From: Aplectana chamaeleonis
Lineage: Eukaryota > Nematoda > Chromadorea > Rhabditida > Cosmocercidae
Assembly: GCA_029168955.1 (NCBI GenBank)
Contig: JAPDOI010000150.1
Location: forward strand, 1,240,001 to 1,304,000
Direction: 5' to 3'
Length of the DNA: 64,000 nt
Shown here: piece by piece, positions 22,321-32,642 of the stretch
Layout: every line of letters starts with the position of its first letter
Position numbering within the stretch: the first letter of the stretch is position 1
Program-made: the position numbers and the translations under genes
The notes under the pieces: generated by a model
Told to the model about the DNA's origin: nothing
The model's input: the letters and a program-made list of their open reading frames with translations, nothing else
Database searches by the model: none

Positions 22321-22863
22321 TTAAAGGCATCGTACGCGCTGAAAACCATGTTTCGTTTTTAAACGTTTTTGAGTTGTTAGCCCCCTATAGTGACTAAAGG
22401 TAGCGAAAAGCCCGCTCGAAAACGTTAACTTTTCAAGAAAAAAACGTTAAAAAAAACCTGAAAATCATTTGAAATTCGCGCCGGCATCGACTCGGGATAG
22501 TTACGCGGAGGGCGCAAGGAACAGTTCTACAATTCGTCCATTGGCGCAGCGTTGGAAGCAATCGCTCGTTGTGTGACGAGAAATTTCCAGTCGATAATGC
22601 CACTTTCGTCCGACGGTGCGTCAGCGTACAGTGGCATGCCCTGTACTTAGCGACACGACGCTCTGCTCAAATATTGCGAAAGTGCCAAATGACTGACGGA
22701 AGGGCCGGCCCATTTTGACGGAATTCCTTACATTCCACTTCCTATATGCTCACAATGGTACGTTTTTGAGCAGCCAAGCTCGTTGTACGTTCTCACAGGG
22801 GCCCGAGGAAGGGACTGAGCATAAAAAATGGAAAGTGGATTTCAGCGCGTACGATGCCTTTAA
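22321..22863. mobile_element. TTAA-flanked MITE with GGCATCGTACGCGCTG ends
   Basis: TTAA-AGGCATCGTACGCGCTGA at the left and its inverse CAGCGCGTACGATGCCT-TTAA at the right. About 540 bp and non-coding. It shares the TTAA flank and AAAGGC start with the GGCAGTG and GGCACAG families but has different subterminal sequence. Relics are near 2353 and 35016. Confidence 0.9.
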
Positions 22864-23288
22864 AGGTATATACAATATACGAATATTGAACTACAATCAG
22901 TGGGAGAAACGTTCGACCTCATATGTACGTAGTGCTCTGTGTGATTCGCTCTTTGATTACTTATAACTGTTTTGAATTTAAATTATTGTTTTTAATAAGT
23001 CACTTGGATCGACTCGTTGGCCGCTTATTCACCACGATTTGTGATATTCGTGGTGTGACGATGGGAACTAGGCATTGGTTCTATTTATCATATATTTAGT
23101 TATCTATCAATCTGTTCAAGTGAAGACTATGGTTTTGTGATCTGTGGGATTCGGGCTGGATGTGGGTAGCAGGCTAGAAGACTCTCGTTGTGCTCGGTAG
23201 ACTACAAGAGAAAGAAAAGGCTTCATGTAACGAAAAATAGCCGCTTATACACGGGCCAAGACGTCAAAAACACGTCAGGAGTGGTTAC

Positions 23289-23431
23289 CTTAGGGGCTGA
23301 GCAGAGTGCCCCCGCGGCGCGGCGCGGCCTGATGGTTGAGAGCCGTATTGATAGATCGCGGCGATCTATCAATACGGCTCTCCATCACCAGACCGCGCCG
23401 CGCCGCGGTGTCACTCTGCTCAGCCCCTAAG
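23289..23431. repeat. GC-rich near-perfect 143-bp palindrome
   Basis: CTTAGGGGCTGAGCAGAGTG at the left is exactly inverted at the right. The arms continue through a CGCGGCGCGGCGCGG block and GAGAGCCGTATTGATAGATCG to a centre of about 3 bases near 23360. Only a few mismatches are visible. No RNA gene was recognised; a hairpin RNA or very young foldback are both possible. Confidence 0.9.
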
Positions 23432-23513
23432 AGAATCCTGATTATTACGCGACTTAGGCTGTTAGAATTGCTGAAACATGGTATAAATACATAGGAAATA
23501 AGTAACGTCGGCT

Positions 23514-23642
23514 AGGATCCGGTAGAGACCTCGCGTTCACTGTTTAAGGTTGGCGCAAACTCGGTGCCATATGCTATAGCATAGGTGCACCGAGTCTGCG
23601 CCAACCTCAGATGGGGAACGCAAAGTCTCTTCAAGATCCATG
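23514..23642. repeat. Second palindrome, about 128 bp
   Basis: The inner arms AGGTTGGCGCAAACTCGGTG and CACCGAGTCTGCGCCAACCT flank a short spacer with its own small symmetry (CATATGCTATAGCATAGG). The pairing extends outward to GGATCCGGTAGAGACCTCGC versus its inverse ending near 23641. It lies 80 bp after the first palindrome. Confidence 0.85.
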
Positions 23643-23652
23643 CTGATGTTAC

Positions 23653-23932
23653 TGTGCTTCTCTGGGACTAATTCCAGTCTGCAATTGCGTCTCGACACGC
23701 TTTGCGGCCGCACGCGCTCGAGTCAATTGAGTTTCCAGCGCCAAAGCCGACTCGATGTGGCTTTTTTATACAGTTTTCTCCAGTTTTTTTTTACAGTTTC
23801 CCGTTCCCAAAACCCACCTAGAGTCAACAGATCGGCGGCTGCGGCGCTGGAAACTCTTCCGACTCGAAAGCGAGCGGCCGCAAAGCGTGTCGAGACGCAA
23901 TTGCGGACCGCAATTTGGCCCAGAGAAGCACA
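23653..23932. mobile_element. MITE of the TGTGCTTCTCTGG family
   Basis: Left TGTGCTTCTCTGGGACTAAT, right inverse TTTGGCCCAGAGAAGCACA. The arms contain GCGTCTCGACACGCTTTGCG and its inverse and the GCGGCCGC-like palindrome. About 280 bp. The middle includes AGAGTCAACAGATCGGCGGC, shared with the 29623 and 51691 copies. Confidence 0.92.
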
Positions 23933-23952
23933 GTAGATGGAACAAAATGAGG

Positions 23953-24470
23953 GTTACTGCTTACCGCAATGTGAAAAGGCTATGGTGCGGTTGCGGGCGA
24001 CACACTGAAACAACGGTGAAAACCTCGCGCTTTGCTAGATTTCGTTATCGATCGACACCATAGCTGATTTTCTGGGTGAGTTACGGGTTTTCTTCTTTTT
24101 TCACTGTTGTTTCTATTTCATTTTGTTCCTGACTCTTATGATATTGCGAATAGGGGATTTTCTTAGTTTGGGAGGGGACTTTGCCCTTTATTTTTTCAAT
24201 TAGGATGTGGAATTTGGAAAGAAAGACAATCCGAAGCTTGAACAAACGGCTAATTCTCCTCTCTTCAAGAAAAGTCCCTATTTGCAATAATTAAAGACTC
24301 AGAAACAAAAATGGAGCGGAAACAAACAAGAAAAAATAGCAAAAACCGTAACTCACCCTGTGTTGTCGATCGATGACGAAATCTGGGAAAGTATCAGGTT
24401 CTACTTCGTAGTTTTAGTGTGCCGACCGCAACCGCACCATTGCCTTCCAACATTGCAGTGAACTATAATA
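23953..24470. mobile_element. Foldback with ATGGTGCGGTTGCGG arms
   Basis: GGCTATGGTGCGGTTGCGG near 23979 is matched inversely by CCGCAACCGCACCATTGCC near 24426. Inner pairs include ATTTCGTTATCGATCGAC (about 24040) versus GTCGATCGATGACGAAAT (about 24366), and GTGAGTTACGG versus CCGTAACTCAC. The core is AT-rich. Confidence 0.85.
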
Positions 24471-24505
24471 GTACAGAATTGTATCACTCGTTCTACAGAA
24501 CAATA

Positions 24506-24956
24506 TTAAAGGCAGGTTTCGCGATGAAAACGACTTTGGAGCTCTCTTCATAAGAATGTAGATTTGGCCATCACAAAAGTAAAAGTAATCGAAAAAACCC
24601 GGAAATTCGCGGGAAAAATGCTCAAAAACAACGTATAACGGCTAATTACCGGTGTCGGCCGGCCCCCTAGTTAACGCGATTTTCATGAATGCTCGCTTAT
24701 CCGACATTTATTTTGCTGTTAAAGTAATCAGTAGTCTCCAGAAATGTTATGAAATTACTTTGGAAGCAAAATAAAAGTTGACAAAACAGGCTTTCACCCA
24801 AATCTCGGTAATTGGGGGCGGGAGGACACCAAGCCATAACTTTCTCCTGAGCGTTTTTTCTCCAATTTTTTACTTATTTTCACTTTTGTGATGGCCAGAT
24901 CTACCATTCCATGGGTATAGCACAGCAACCGATTTTATCGAGAACCCTGCCTTTAA
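24506..24956. mobile_element. TTAA-flanked MITE related to the GGCAGTG family
   Basis: TTAA-AGGCAGGTTTCGCGATGA on the left; TATCGAGAACCCTGCCT-TTAA on the right. The termini differ from the main type (GGTTTCGCGAT in place of GTGTTCACGAT). The interior is also different, with inverted CACAAAAGTAAAAG/CACTTTTGTGATGGCC near the ends. Confidence 0.85.
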
Positions 24957-25546
24957 ATTATTCTTTGGTTATAAATAATTTCGGCTCCATCTTTTGGTTT
25001 GAGAAAACGAAAATTTTAAGAGAGACCATCTCATTTCCCAGATCCCGCAACAAAAGTTTGCATTCGAAATTATAGGATTTCAGGTGATGTTTACGCTCTC
25101 TGCATTTCGTAATAGGATTTTCTGTTCAATTTTGCACTATCGACCCTAAGGAAAAGCGAGGGTGTTGACATTTACTAGTCCTAAATCGTTACATATAACA
25201 ATTCCCCATTGAATTCAGCAGCGCTTCTTCATTCACGGCAAGCAACCAAGCACGGCCAGGCAGCCCGTCCACGTCCATGCCCTTTGGCAACTCTCCAGAG
25301 GTCGTTTTTCGTGTGGGAAATTCGCGTCTCTCACATGCTTTTGGCTTCCTTTTTGCCTAACTCCAACTTTCGAATATTTTCTTGTGAATGTTTAGTGACC
25401 ACCTTTTCAGAACTTATCTTTAACATTCAAGCATTTCTTTTGGACTACATACATATGTAGTGACCAACATTTTGGACTTTGTTGAACAATGTAGACAATT
25501 TCTGTGCACCTCCAGATCCTCTTAATTCGGTTTGTAAATTACTCTT
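24957..25546. other. Unassigned DNA
   Basis: No recognisable gene or paired ends. A plus-strand frame of about 83 codons (25209-25460) lacks motifs. Confidence 0.35.
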
Positions 25547-25790
25547 AAAGTTTGTTTGAATGAGACTGTCCGCCCCCTCGGTCGGCGTGCGTGTTGAGTG
25601 GCTGTCGCAAGTGGAATTTTTCGAAGGAGCCTTGCCATACATAGTAGCTGCCAACAGCTGACTCCGATATTATTAACTATTCGTCCAATACTTCTAAATC
25701 AATTTATAGGTCAAATATATGCATTGGCGATGGCCGCTCGACAAGCACGCCGACCGCATGGGCGGACATTTTCATTTGGACGAACTCTAT
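25547..25790. mobile_element. MITE of the CGAATGAGAC family
   Basis: AAAGTTTGTTTGAATGAGAC at the left and TTTCATTTGGACGAACT at the right. GC-rich subterminal arms, CGGTCGGCGTGCGTGTTGAG and CGACAAGCACGCCGACCG, are inverted. Confidence 0.8.
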
Positions 25791-26745
25791 GTTGAGTCAA
25801 AGAGTCTAATGCTCATTCTTTTTGAAGTGCCGACTTCTACTTCAACCACTCGTAGACCTTAATTTTCGATTCATTTGGAAAGTCGATCATTCCTAAAGCT
25901 GAGCTCCTGTATATTTTTTGTAGGACCAATTCCCCCTCACACCCTGATATATCATGCCCTCCCCTATTTTCCCTCTCGAAGTTGCACCTACCTGCGAGTT
26001 TTGAAAAGAGAAATTAGCTCCGGTAGTCTTTTCATAGAGTGCAGGTTTTCTCGATGGGGATTCTGTGAAGGCAACAATTTAAATTACGCTTTTTTGACAA
26101 TAGCTCGCAATTTTCTCGGAATGTTTCCTAGTATTTGTGCATCAAAGCAGCTGCACTGTGCTGAGGTTCACTCATGAATGCTAGTCACGAAAACGCACTG
26201 AACCAGAATGGGGTATAGAATTTTGTTTGGGCATTGATTTTTGCAACAAACTACATAATCGTGAATCGATGGTACATCTTCTCTTGTTTCAAATTCTGGA
26301 CTGGTTTTTTCTACAGTGTTTGGTTTGTCCGAAAATTTAGGAAGTTGCAAAGGTCTACGTAGACGCGCATATTCTTCACCCACTTGTTGGAAAAAATTCA
26401 CAAACAATGCGCCCTAAGCACCACCAAGAACAATGCTCTCCATGTTCTCACAATCCGTTAGTATCTGCCCTTAGTGTCTGAATGACTTTAGCTGTGGTAA
26501 GGGGTACAACGCTAACCAGTTGACCGGAAGATATGACCAAGGTAGCCAAGGTAAAGTTTGGTCAGGCTCTACTACATACGCCCAGTTTTGCCCTAAACTT
26601 ACAGGTAAATATAACTGAATCAACAGGCATGGTGGGGTTACTTTCTCTAGCTATAATGTCACTGTGTCTGCATCGGAGTTCTTTCCTAAAAGTTGACTAA
26701 CCTTGAAGTATTTGCGAATGTTGGAGGCAAGATGATATGCAAATG
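25791..26745. other. Unassigned DNA
   Basis: No convincing gene. A minus-strand frame at 26168-26407 of about 79 codons has ordinary composition but no domain I recognise and no clear splice sites. Confidence 0.35.
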
Positions 26746-26982
26746 TAAAGTCTGCCCGAATGAGACTGTCCGCTCAAGCGGTCGGCGAGCGTATCGAGAG
26801 GGTGTGGCGGAGCGGTTTTTGGATGAGGTTTTGTACTACTGTAAATAGCTGACTGAGATATCATTCAGTATTCGTCTAGTATTCCTGATAATCGATTAAC
26901 AGGTCCAAACAAGCCTTCGCGACGGTTGCTCGATACGCTTGCCGCACGCGGAAGCCGACAGTCTCATTCGGACAGACTTTAT
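26746..26982. mobile_element. MITE of the CGAATGAGAC family
   Basis: TAAAGTCTGCCCGAATGAGA on the left and TCTCATTCGGACAGACTTTA on the right are near-perfect inverted ends. GC-rich inner arms GTCGGCGAGCGTATCGAG and CGATACGCTTGCCGCACGCG follow. Confidence 0.88.
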
Positions 26983-27049
26983 ATGCGTGTGTGTCAATAT
27001 TGTCAGTTGTTCTGATTGGAACTTGATGTGGAAGCGTCCGCCTCCGAGC

Positions 27050-27505
27050 TTATAGGCAGTGTTCACGATGATCATCCTCGTTGGCTTTCCACGATGAAAT
27101 GATAGGCGAGAAGGATCCTAGGCTCCCAGTGTCGAAAGAACGGTAGAAAATGTACCAGGAGCGGCAAAATAACGGCTGCAAACAAGCGTTTTGGTACCCC
27201 AGACGCGCCCCGTGCCCCAGATCCGCCCCTTGAAAGGAACAAATGAAGACTCAGTTTATAGGAATGATCAAGTGAAGGAAGTGCTGACAAGTGAGCTGAT
27301 CGCTTCATTGCACTGATAGGTATTATCCTTCTAGCGGTCAATTCGTCCATGCTCAAAAATATACGTAAACAAAAGAGGGCCTATTTTGGCTGGAAAAACG
27401 CGTCTTTCGTGTCCTTTTTAAGCATGCATTGCTATATAGGGCACCAGACCTTCCGTAAACCGTGGAGATATCGGAAGTGAAATTTATCGTGAACACTGCC
27501 TTTAA
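27050..27505. mobile_element. TTAA-flanked MITE, GGCAGTG family type E
   Basis: TTAT-AGGCAGTGTTCACGATGA and ATCGTGAACACTGCCT-TTAA. The interior (AATGATAGGCGAGAAGGATC; GGGCACCAGACCTTCCGTAA) matches the element at 61811-62757, where the same interior is split by a younger insertion. Confidence 0.88.
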
Positions 27506-27532
27506 GCACGTAATGCTCCAAAGGTTTGTTCA

Positions 27533-28023
27533 TTAAAGGCAGTGTTCACGATGATTTTCGTTCCCAAGTTTTTCACTTTAAACAATGCGCCAGCTTACAA
27601 GTCTTACCAAAACTACGAAGAACTGGCAAAAAACGCATAAAACGTCGTTTTTCAGTGACATTATTCTATAACATGGACTAGTTGTCCGGTTGGATGAACA
27701 TGCTCATGGTGGTTGTCACCGAAGGAAAATCGGGTCAATCGGGAATAGAAGAATATTTCATGTAAAGCGGAATTAGTGATGGCCCTGAGGAAAGTACGGA
27801 GCAATAGAGAATAGAGAATTGCAAAGGACGGGTCCACAAAAGATTTCGTTGTCACAACAAACACTTCCTGTGATACTTGAGAGGCGGGGTGATACTCAAG
27901 GATTCCGTGTACATCTGGTGCGTTTTTTTCACTTTCTACGTCATTTTAGTTTTACCCTGTTGCCACTTAATCAATAAAGCGAATAATCTCAAAATTGAAG
28001 ATTATCGTGAACACTGGCTTTAA
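27533..28023. mobile_element. TTAA-flanked MITE, GGCAGTG family type A
   Basis: TTAA-AGGCAGTGTTCACGATGA and ATCGTGAACACTGGCT-TTAA. Its interior is close to that of 9747-10236 and in the same orientation. It directly abuts the next element at 28025. Confidence 0.9.
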
Positions 28024-28024
28024 A

Positions 28025-29037
28025 GTCACACAGGGTCTGACGGACCGTTGTCGAGGATCTCGACGAAGCTGCGTCCCCCCTTGAAGATCAAAATTTTTGA
28101 GAAACGTTCGGAACGTTCAAGTCCCCTCAGGCTCTGAAAAATTCCTAAGAGTTTTTGTGGTCAATGATTTCAAAAAATGTATATTTCAACCTGAATTCAG
28201 AAAATAATAATTACTGCACTTCCTATCCGACTGACCAGCCTCGGGGAGTCACCTGACACCTCGGTGCAAACCTTGTTAGAGGGGGTCACTCAGTATACGA
28301 GGGAAGAATGAATAATACGCTTTCAGACGAAGCATTTTGATGGAGTTTCTGAGCGGCATCGTGGTAGTTAGTAGGGGATAAGCCAAGGATTTAAATTTAA
28401 CTTTAGGATCTTAGGATTGCTCTTTTCAAAAAAAAAATTAGCGTTGTCCAATTTTGGCCGAAGGCGCGGTTTTAATGAACGATTTTGCACAAAAAACCTG
28501 TTTTAGGCGGTTTTCTTGGTGATTTTGAGGTCTTGAGGGGTGTTAGGTATCAGTTTGTGGGGAATTTCATGGAGAATCTGAATCTTTTTTTTAAGAGTTT
28601 TGAAAATCTGAAATTTTATGAGGGGAAGTAGGTTGTCCAATTTTCAAAGTGGAGAATTCAAGCGGTTATATGCACGATTAATGAATGTAACTCGCTTAAA
28701 ATGTGTTTTATGTGCTGTGAATTCGAATACTGCCTAACATATGTCTATTAAATCGTTATGTAAAGACACTTTCCTCACATATACTGTTGTGGTGCTGTAC
28801 TATTGTTCTCATTGATCTTTTTGTTGCTATTACAAGATGTGAGACAACCACGTCCGAACCTATCGTTCCACGACCTGTTTTCTTCACAGAAAGAAAAACG
28901 CAACTGAAAACACTCCTGATTTTTTGAAAGTTTTAGCCCGAAGTTTTCACGTCCCCCCTCTAAAAAATCTAACTCTCAAAAATTCTACGTTCCCCCTGTT
29001 GTCCAGCTGGACAACGACCGCCTGACCCTGGAGTCAC
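28025..29037. mobile_element. Non-coding element with GTCACACAGGGTCTGACGG ends, about 1 kb
   Basis: GTCACACAGGGTCTGACGGA on the left is matched by the inverted GACCGCCTGACCCTGGAGTC and CAC on the right (to 29037). Pairing is extended by GTTGTC and by GATTTTTGAGA-like and AACGTTC-like stretches further in. The interior has no transposase reading frame. It starts one base after the TTAA of the preceding MITE, so its insertion may have used or created that junction. Confidence 0.7.
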
Positions 29038-29622
29038 AGTCCAAGCTCGCGCGTAAGACTTGATATTATGGTACAGCTGCTGTAGGTAGCGACCCTTGCA
29101 AGAGCTTCAGAAGCTCAGCCCATACTCAGAATTGTTTTATGGGTTTCGAGCTTGCCTCGGAGAGAGTTTCGCGCTGATCACAACAGTTTCTATGGAATCG
29201 CCCAGAACCCACAACGAACGGAGCTATGGCCCCCAAAGATTGTGAATTTGGACGGCGAGAATTTCGTGGACGAGTTTTCTAGGTCCTGTTCTTCTCGCCA
29301 TTCGCCGCTTTGGCCCTGGAGTAGATCAATACATAAAGAAAAACCGATAAAAAAGTAATTAACATAGATTTTGATTCGAATCAATCGCGCGTCTCGTCCC
29401 TAGGAAGAACTGAAAACTTGTCGGTGGGCTTAAAGGCAAGGTCCGATCAAATTTTGACACTACCGAAATTTGGGTTGAATATATTGGGCTGGCTTAAGTT
29501 AGCTGGACACAGTCTGGACGTTTCACAAACGATAAGTCCTTATTTCTGAAGAAAACAGCCTTGAAGTCAGGGATTACGGTATTCACAGCATGACAATCAT
29601 GGCCGGAATGACCGATATTTAA
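29038..29622. other. Fragments related to type C and D MITEs
   Basis: The stretch 29150-29330 resembles MITE interiors (CCACAACGAACGGAGCTATGG; GGACGAGTTTTCTAGG). TTAA-AGGCAAGGTCCGATC lies at 29430. The latter looks like one MITE end, but no opposite end in the right orientation was found. A weak open frame at 29494-29784 on the minus strand runs through the next MITE. Confidence 0.45.
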
Positions 29623-29899
29623 TGTGCTTATCTGGGTCAAATTCCGGTCCGTAATTGCGTCTCGACACGCTTTGCGGCCGCACGCGCTCGAGTCAGTCGA
29701 GTTTCCAGCGCCAAAGCCGACTCGATATGGCTTTCTCATACAGTTTTCTTCGATTTTGTCTAGTTTCCAGTTTCTAAAACCCACCTAGTGTCAACAGATC
29801 GGCTGCTGCGGCGCTGGAAACTCTTTCGATTCGAATGCGCGCGGCCGCAAAGCGTGCCGAGACGCAAATGCGGACCGGAATTTGACCCAGATAAGCACA
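29623..29899. mobile_element. MITE of the TGTGCTTATCTGG family
   Basis: TGTGCTTATCTGGGTCAAAT and its inverse ATTTGACCCAGATAAGCACA form near-perfect ends. The inner arms carry GCGTCTCGACACGCTTTGCG and CAAAGCGTGCCGAGACGC. It is the same family as 15299, 23653 and 51691. Confidence 0.93.
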
Positions 29900-30570
29900 A
29901 TACCCTATAGTTTTGAAGAATGTGTGAACGACGGCTAGAACAAGGACGGTGAACACTTTTTTCTGACACAGTGTTGACGAAAATGGCCGGAATGACTTGA
30001 GGAAGACCGCGTTTCACGCAGATTTCGCACATTCTTTTGGAGCCTTCAACTTTTTTTTTCTCTTAGGGTGCATGGTCGGCGTTTTGTTAGCCTTTTCTCG
30101 CTTATTCTGGCGAATTGAAACACCGCGTTTGCCAGGGACACTGGATTGAACGATGCGCAACAAGATAGACTATTTTGTCTAGCATTTTGCCGGTCCCTCA
30201 ATTCGGGATTTCGAGGAGGAACTTGACTCTCTACCCTCCGCACAAAACTGCATGCATGATATAGGGCCAACAATGTGTTCAAACGATGTTGTCATCGTCA
30301 TCCAAATTCGTCCTCCAAGGGCAACACATCTCCATAAATCTTGGCACATCTGCACTAAAAACAAGCTTGCATCGGGCAAAATATGCGCTCTGCAACCCAC
30401 ACGCGCGTGGTGTTTGATCTACGAGAGTTTCGTGAAAACCATTGTATTGCTCCTTTCGAAGATGATGTTCGTATTCAGATGGGGCAGAATGGATTCAGCT
30501 GCTGGAGGCAGAGTTGACCACCAGAGTCATGAGTAGGAGGGGGAGCGGCTCCTGGAACCTAGAAAAAAAG
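29900..30570. other. Unassigned DNA
   Basis: No gene recognised. Frames of about 70-95 codons on both strands overlap one another and carry no motif. Confidence 0.35.
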
Positions 30571-30730
30571 AACATAAGAGAGCATTTTGATGTTTTTGAA
30601 TATTTGGTGCCTTTTAATGGCATGATATATGATCACAAATAACTGTGATATAAGTTGTAATCATATATCATGCCATAAAAAGGCAGCAAATATTCAAAAA
30701 CATTACAATTCTGTCTTCAAACGGCCTCAG
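30571..30730. repeat. AT-rich palindrome inside or beside a SINE copy
   Basis: GCATGATATATGATCACAAA (about 30621) is matched inversely by TGTAATCATATATCATGCCA (about 30656). The arms extend to ATGTTTTTGAATATTTG and CAAATATTCAAAAACAT. Arm length is about 55 bp with a centre of about 10 bp. Confidence 0.85.
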
Positions 30731-30764
30731 CTCAACTGGATTTACTGCCGATATGTGCTTACCA

Positions 30765-30960
30765 GATCATACCCGTTAACGGCTGATTGCTGTTGTGCCT
30801 ACACAGTTCATGTGTGAATAGCTGATGGATGCAGAACGGGGTGTCGGTGGTGTAATGGTAACACTCTCGCCCGGAAAGCGTGCAATGCAGGTCCATGTCC
30901 TGCATGACATCTGAGCTTCGCGTTCAACTCAGCTACCTTGTGATAACTTGTGATCATATA
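30765..30960 (+). mobile_element. tRNA-derived SINE-like repeat, copy 1
   Basis: The part at 30841-30910 is tRNA-like: a short 5' arm GTGTC pairs with GACAT at the 3' side, a box A-like TGGTGTAATGGTAA, an anticodon-like stem CTCGC/GCGTG, and a box B-like GCAGGTCCATGTCCTGC. The expected T before the anticodon and the TTC in the T loop are altered, so it is not a working tRNA. Flanking sequence (CCCGTTAACGGCTGATTGCT before, CGTTCAACTCAGCTACCTTG after) is shared with 42853-43041, so the repeat unit is larger than the tRNA part. Confidence 0.7.
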
Positions 30961-31470
30961 GGAAAGCCTCTGCATAGAATTAAGCAATCGCATGAAGGAT
31001 GTATGATGAGACTCATTTTGGAGCTTACGTTGATAGGGGAAATTTTATTTTTCTTCTTTGCCCGAATCTGGCCCGCGGTTTCTCCGGCTTGCCTGCTGAA
31101 CACTAAGATGAGATTCCGTTACAGTTTTTCGAACGGCTGCGGTATTTTACGGTGAGTTTAAGGTCATTTCTCTACCATAACCTACCATAGCCGTCCGAAA
31201 TCCCAAAAACGAACCTCATAAACGTGTTCAGCTCCCCCAAATATCCTCCTGAACCAAAGTTAATCGAAGAAGGAAAATTTTATTTCTTGGGGTCCACCTA
31301 CCGTTTTGAGCTTGCAACATTTTGGAGTATAGATTTGGGCTCAAGCCACTCATATTGTAGCGGTAGCGTGGGCACCCTCTCAAGGTAGCAGGCCGTCCAA
31401 TAATTCCTGTCCGAGAATTTTCAAAATTCTATAATTTTCCTTAGAAGTGTTATAGTATCAGGCAAGTGTA

Positions 31471-31490
31471 AGAACCTTCTAGAAGGTTCT
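31471..31490 (+). promoter_or_regulatory. Four-unit heat-shock-element consensus in the mariner 5' region
   Basis: AGAACCTTCTAGAAGGTTCT reads as nGAAn-nTTCn-nGAAn-nTTCn, four contiguous perfect pentamers of the heat shock factor site. It lies 20 bp upstream of a TATA box and 65 bp upstream of the start codon, the arrangement of small heat-shock gene promoters. Another partial site, AGAATTTTC, lies near the left end at 31414. Function is inferred from sequence only. Confidence 0.6.
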
Positions 31491-31509
31491 CCAAAGTTCT
31501 ACGCCAGGG

Positions 31510-31518
31510 TTATATAAG
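31510..31518 (+). promoter_or_regulatory. TATA box of the mariner transposase
   Basis: TTATATAAGG, about 45 bp before the ATG, is in a suitable place for a core promoter with a very short leader. The heat-shock-element consensus lies just upstream. Confidence 0.6.
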
Positions 31519-31555
31519 GCGCCGTCGCCGCGTCTAGCTACCAGTACAAGCTAAA

Positions 31556-32569
31556 ATGGACCAAGGTCGAATTCGTACGTTCGTGTACTACGAGTGGCTG
31601 CTGGGCAACGACACGGGCACCGCGGTCGCCAACATCTGCAGAGCGTGCAAGGAGGATGCAGTGTCCCAACGCACAGTCAGCCGCTGGTTCAATCGTTTCG
31701 AGAGCGGCGACACGAGCCTCGAGGACAGGGAGCACAGCGGGAGGCCTTTTACGGTGGATGATGACGAAGTCCGTCGCTGTATCAAGGAGAAGCCGGAAGC
31801 CACCACCCGTGAACTGGCGACGACACTCGGCTGCAGCAAGTCGACCATCCACAATCGACTCAACTTACTCGGCTACCACAAAGTTCTGGCCCGTTGGACC
31901 CCCCACCGTCTGACGGACGAAAACAAGCAGAGCCGCGTGGCCGTCTGCCAGTCCCTCCTCCTTCGTCCGCATCGCAAGGAGTTTCTTGAGGACCTGGGCA
32001 CTGGGGATGAGAGCTGGGTCATCTACGACAACGTCGCCTGCCGTGCCGTCTGGATCCCGCGCGGAGAAGAGCCGCCGACGACGCCGAAGGCCGACCTGCA
32101 CTCGCTGAAGATCATGCTCTGCTGCTGGTTGGACACCAAGGGCATGCTGTACTTCGAGCTGCTCCCGCAAGGCAGGACGGCTACCGCCTCCATCTACACC
32201 GATCAGCTCGAGAAACTAGCCGCCGCCATCCGAGAAAAGCGTCCCCGACGGGCCTCGGTCCACCTGCTGCACGACAACGCGCGTCCCCACGGGGCGAAAG
32301 AGACCCAGCAGAAGTTGGCGACGCTCTGCTGGGATACGTTTGCCCATCCGCCGTATTCCCCGGACCTCGCCCTTTCCGACTACCACTTGTTCCGCCCGCC
32401 CAAGCACCATTCGGCCGGAAGAAAAATCACCAACTACGACAACCTCAAATCCGACATCGCGGACTTCTTCGAGTCGCAGCCCCCGGAGTTCTGGGCGGAG
32501 GGCATCGGCGACCTGCCCATTCGATGGGCCACTCTTGTGGATAACTGTGGTGATAATATTGTTGATTAG
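31556..32569 (+). CDS. Mariner transposase, intact, 337 residues
   Basis: This enzyme cuts and pastes its own element by a DDD active site after binding the terminal repeats. The N-terminal half has two helix-turn-helix DNA-binding regions (about residues 10-55, with SQRTVSRWFNRFESGD, and 75-105, with CSKSTIHNRL). The linker motif WTPHRLT is at 114-120, corresponding to the family WVPHEL. Catalytic aspartates are D151 (GDESW), D240 (LLHDNARPH) and D275 (YSPDLALSDYHLF); 34 residues separate D240 and D275, the DD34D spacing of mariner. The length matches the usual 340-350 residues. The start ATG follows a short leader after the TATA box, and no frameshift or internal stop is seen. An unusual feature is the heat-shock-like promoter. 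Activity is inferred from intactness. Confidence 0.96.
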   Translation: MDQGRIRTFVYYEWLLGNDTGTAVANICRACKEDAVSQRTVSRWFNRFESGDTSLEDREHSGRPFTVDDDEVRRCIKEKPEATTRELATTLGCSKSTIHNRLNLLGYHKVLARWTPHRLTDENKQSRVAVCQSLLLRPHRKEFLEDLGTGDESWVIYDNVACRAVWIPRGEEPPTTPKADLHSLKIMLCCWLDTKGMLYFELLPQGRTATASIYTDQLEKLAAAIREKRPRRASVHLLHDNARPHGAKETQQKLATLCWDTFAHPPYSPDLALSDYHLFRPPKHHSAGRKITNYDNLKSDIADFFESQPPEFWAEGIGDLPIRWATLVDNCGDNIVD

Positions 32570-32642
32570 ACTTGTTTTTCAATAAATTTGAAAAAAATTA
32601 AAAATGGTGAAATTTTCGGACAAGAATTATTGGACAACCTGG

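Larger units (their letters stand above)
31388..32642 (+). mobile_element. Complete mariner transposon
   Basis: The ends GCAGGCCGTCCAATAATTCC and (inverted right end) CCAGGTTGTCCAATAATTCT continue as imperfect 36-bp inverted repeats. TA dinucleotides at 31386-31387 and 32643-32644 are the target duplication. The length is 1255 bp, typical of mariner. The element has a promoter-like region, an intact transposase and an AATAAA at 32581-32586 after the stop. The reading frame is clearly richer in GC than the surrounding DNA, which fits recent arrival. It is the only element in the window that looks autonomous. Confidence 0.95.

Noticed and set aside
31538..32410. Overlapping frames on the minus strand and other frames of the mariner
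   Set aside because: They are shadows of the GC-rich transposase reading frame, which alone carries the family motifs.
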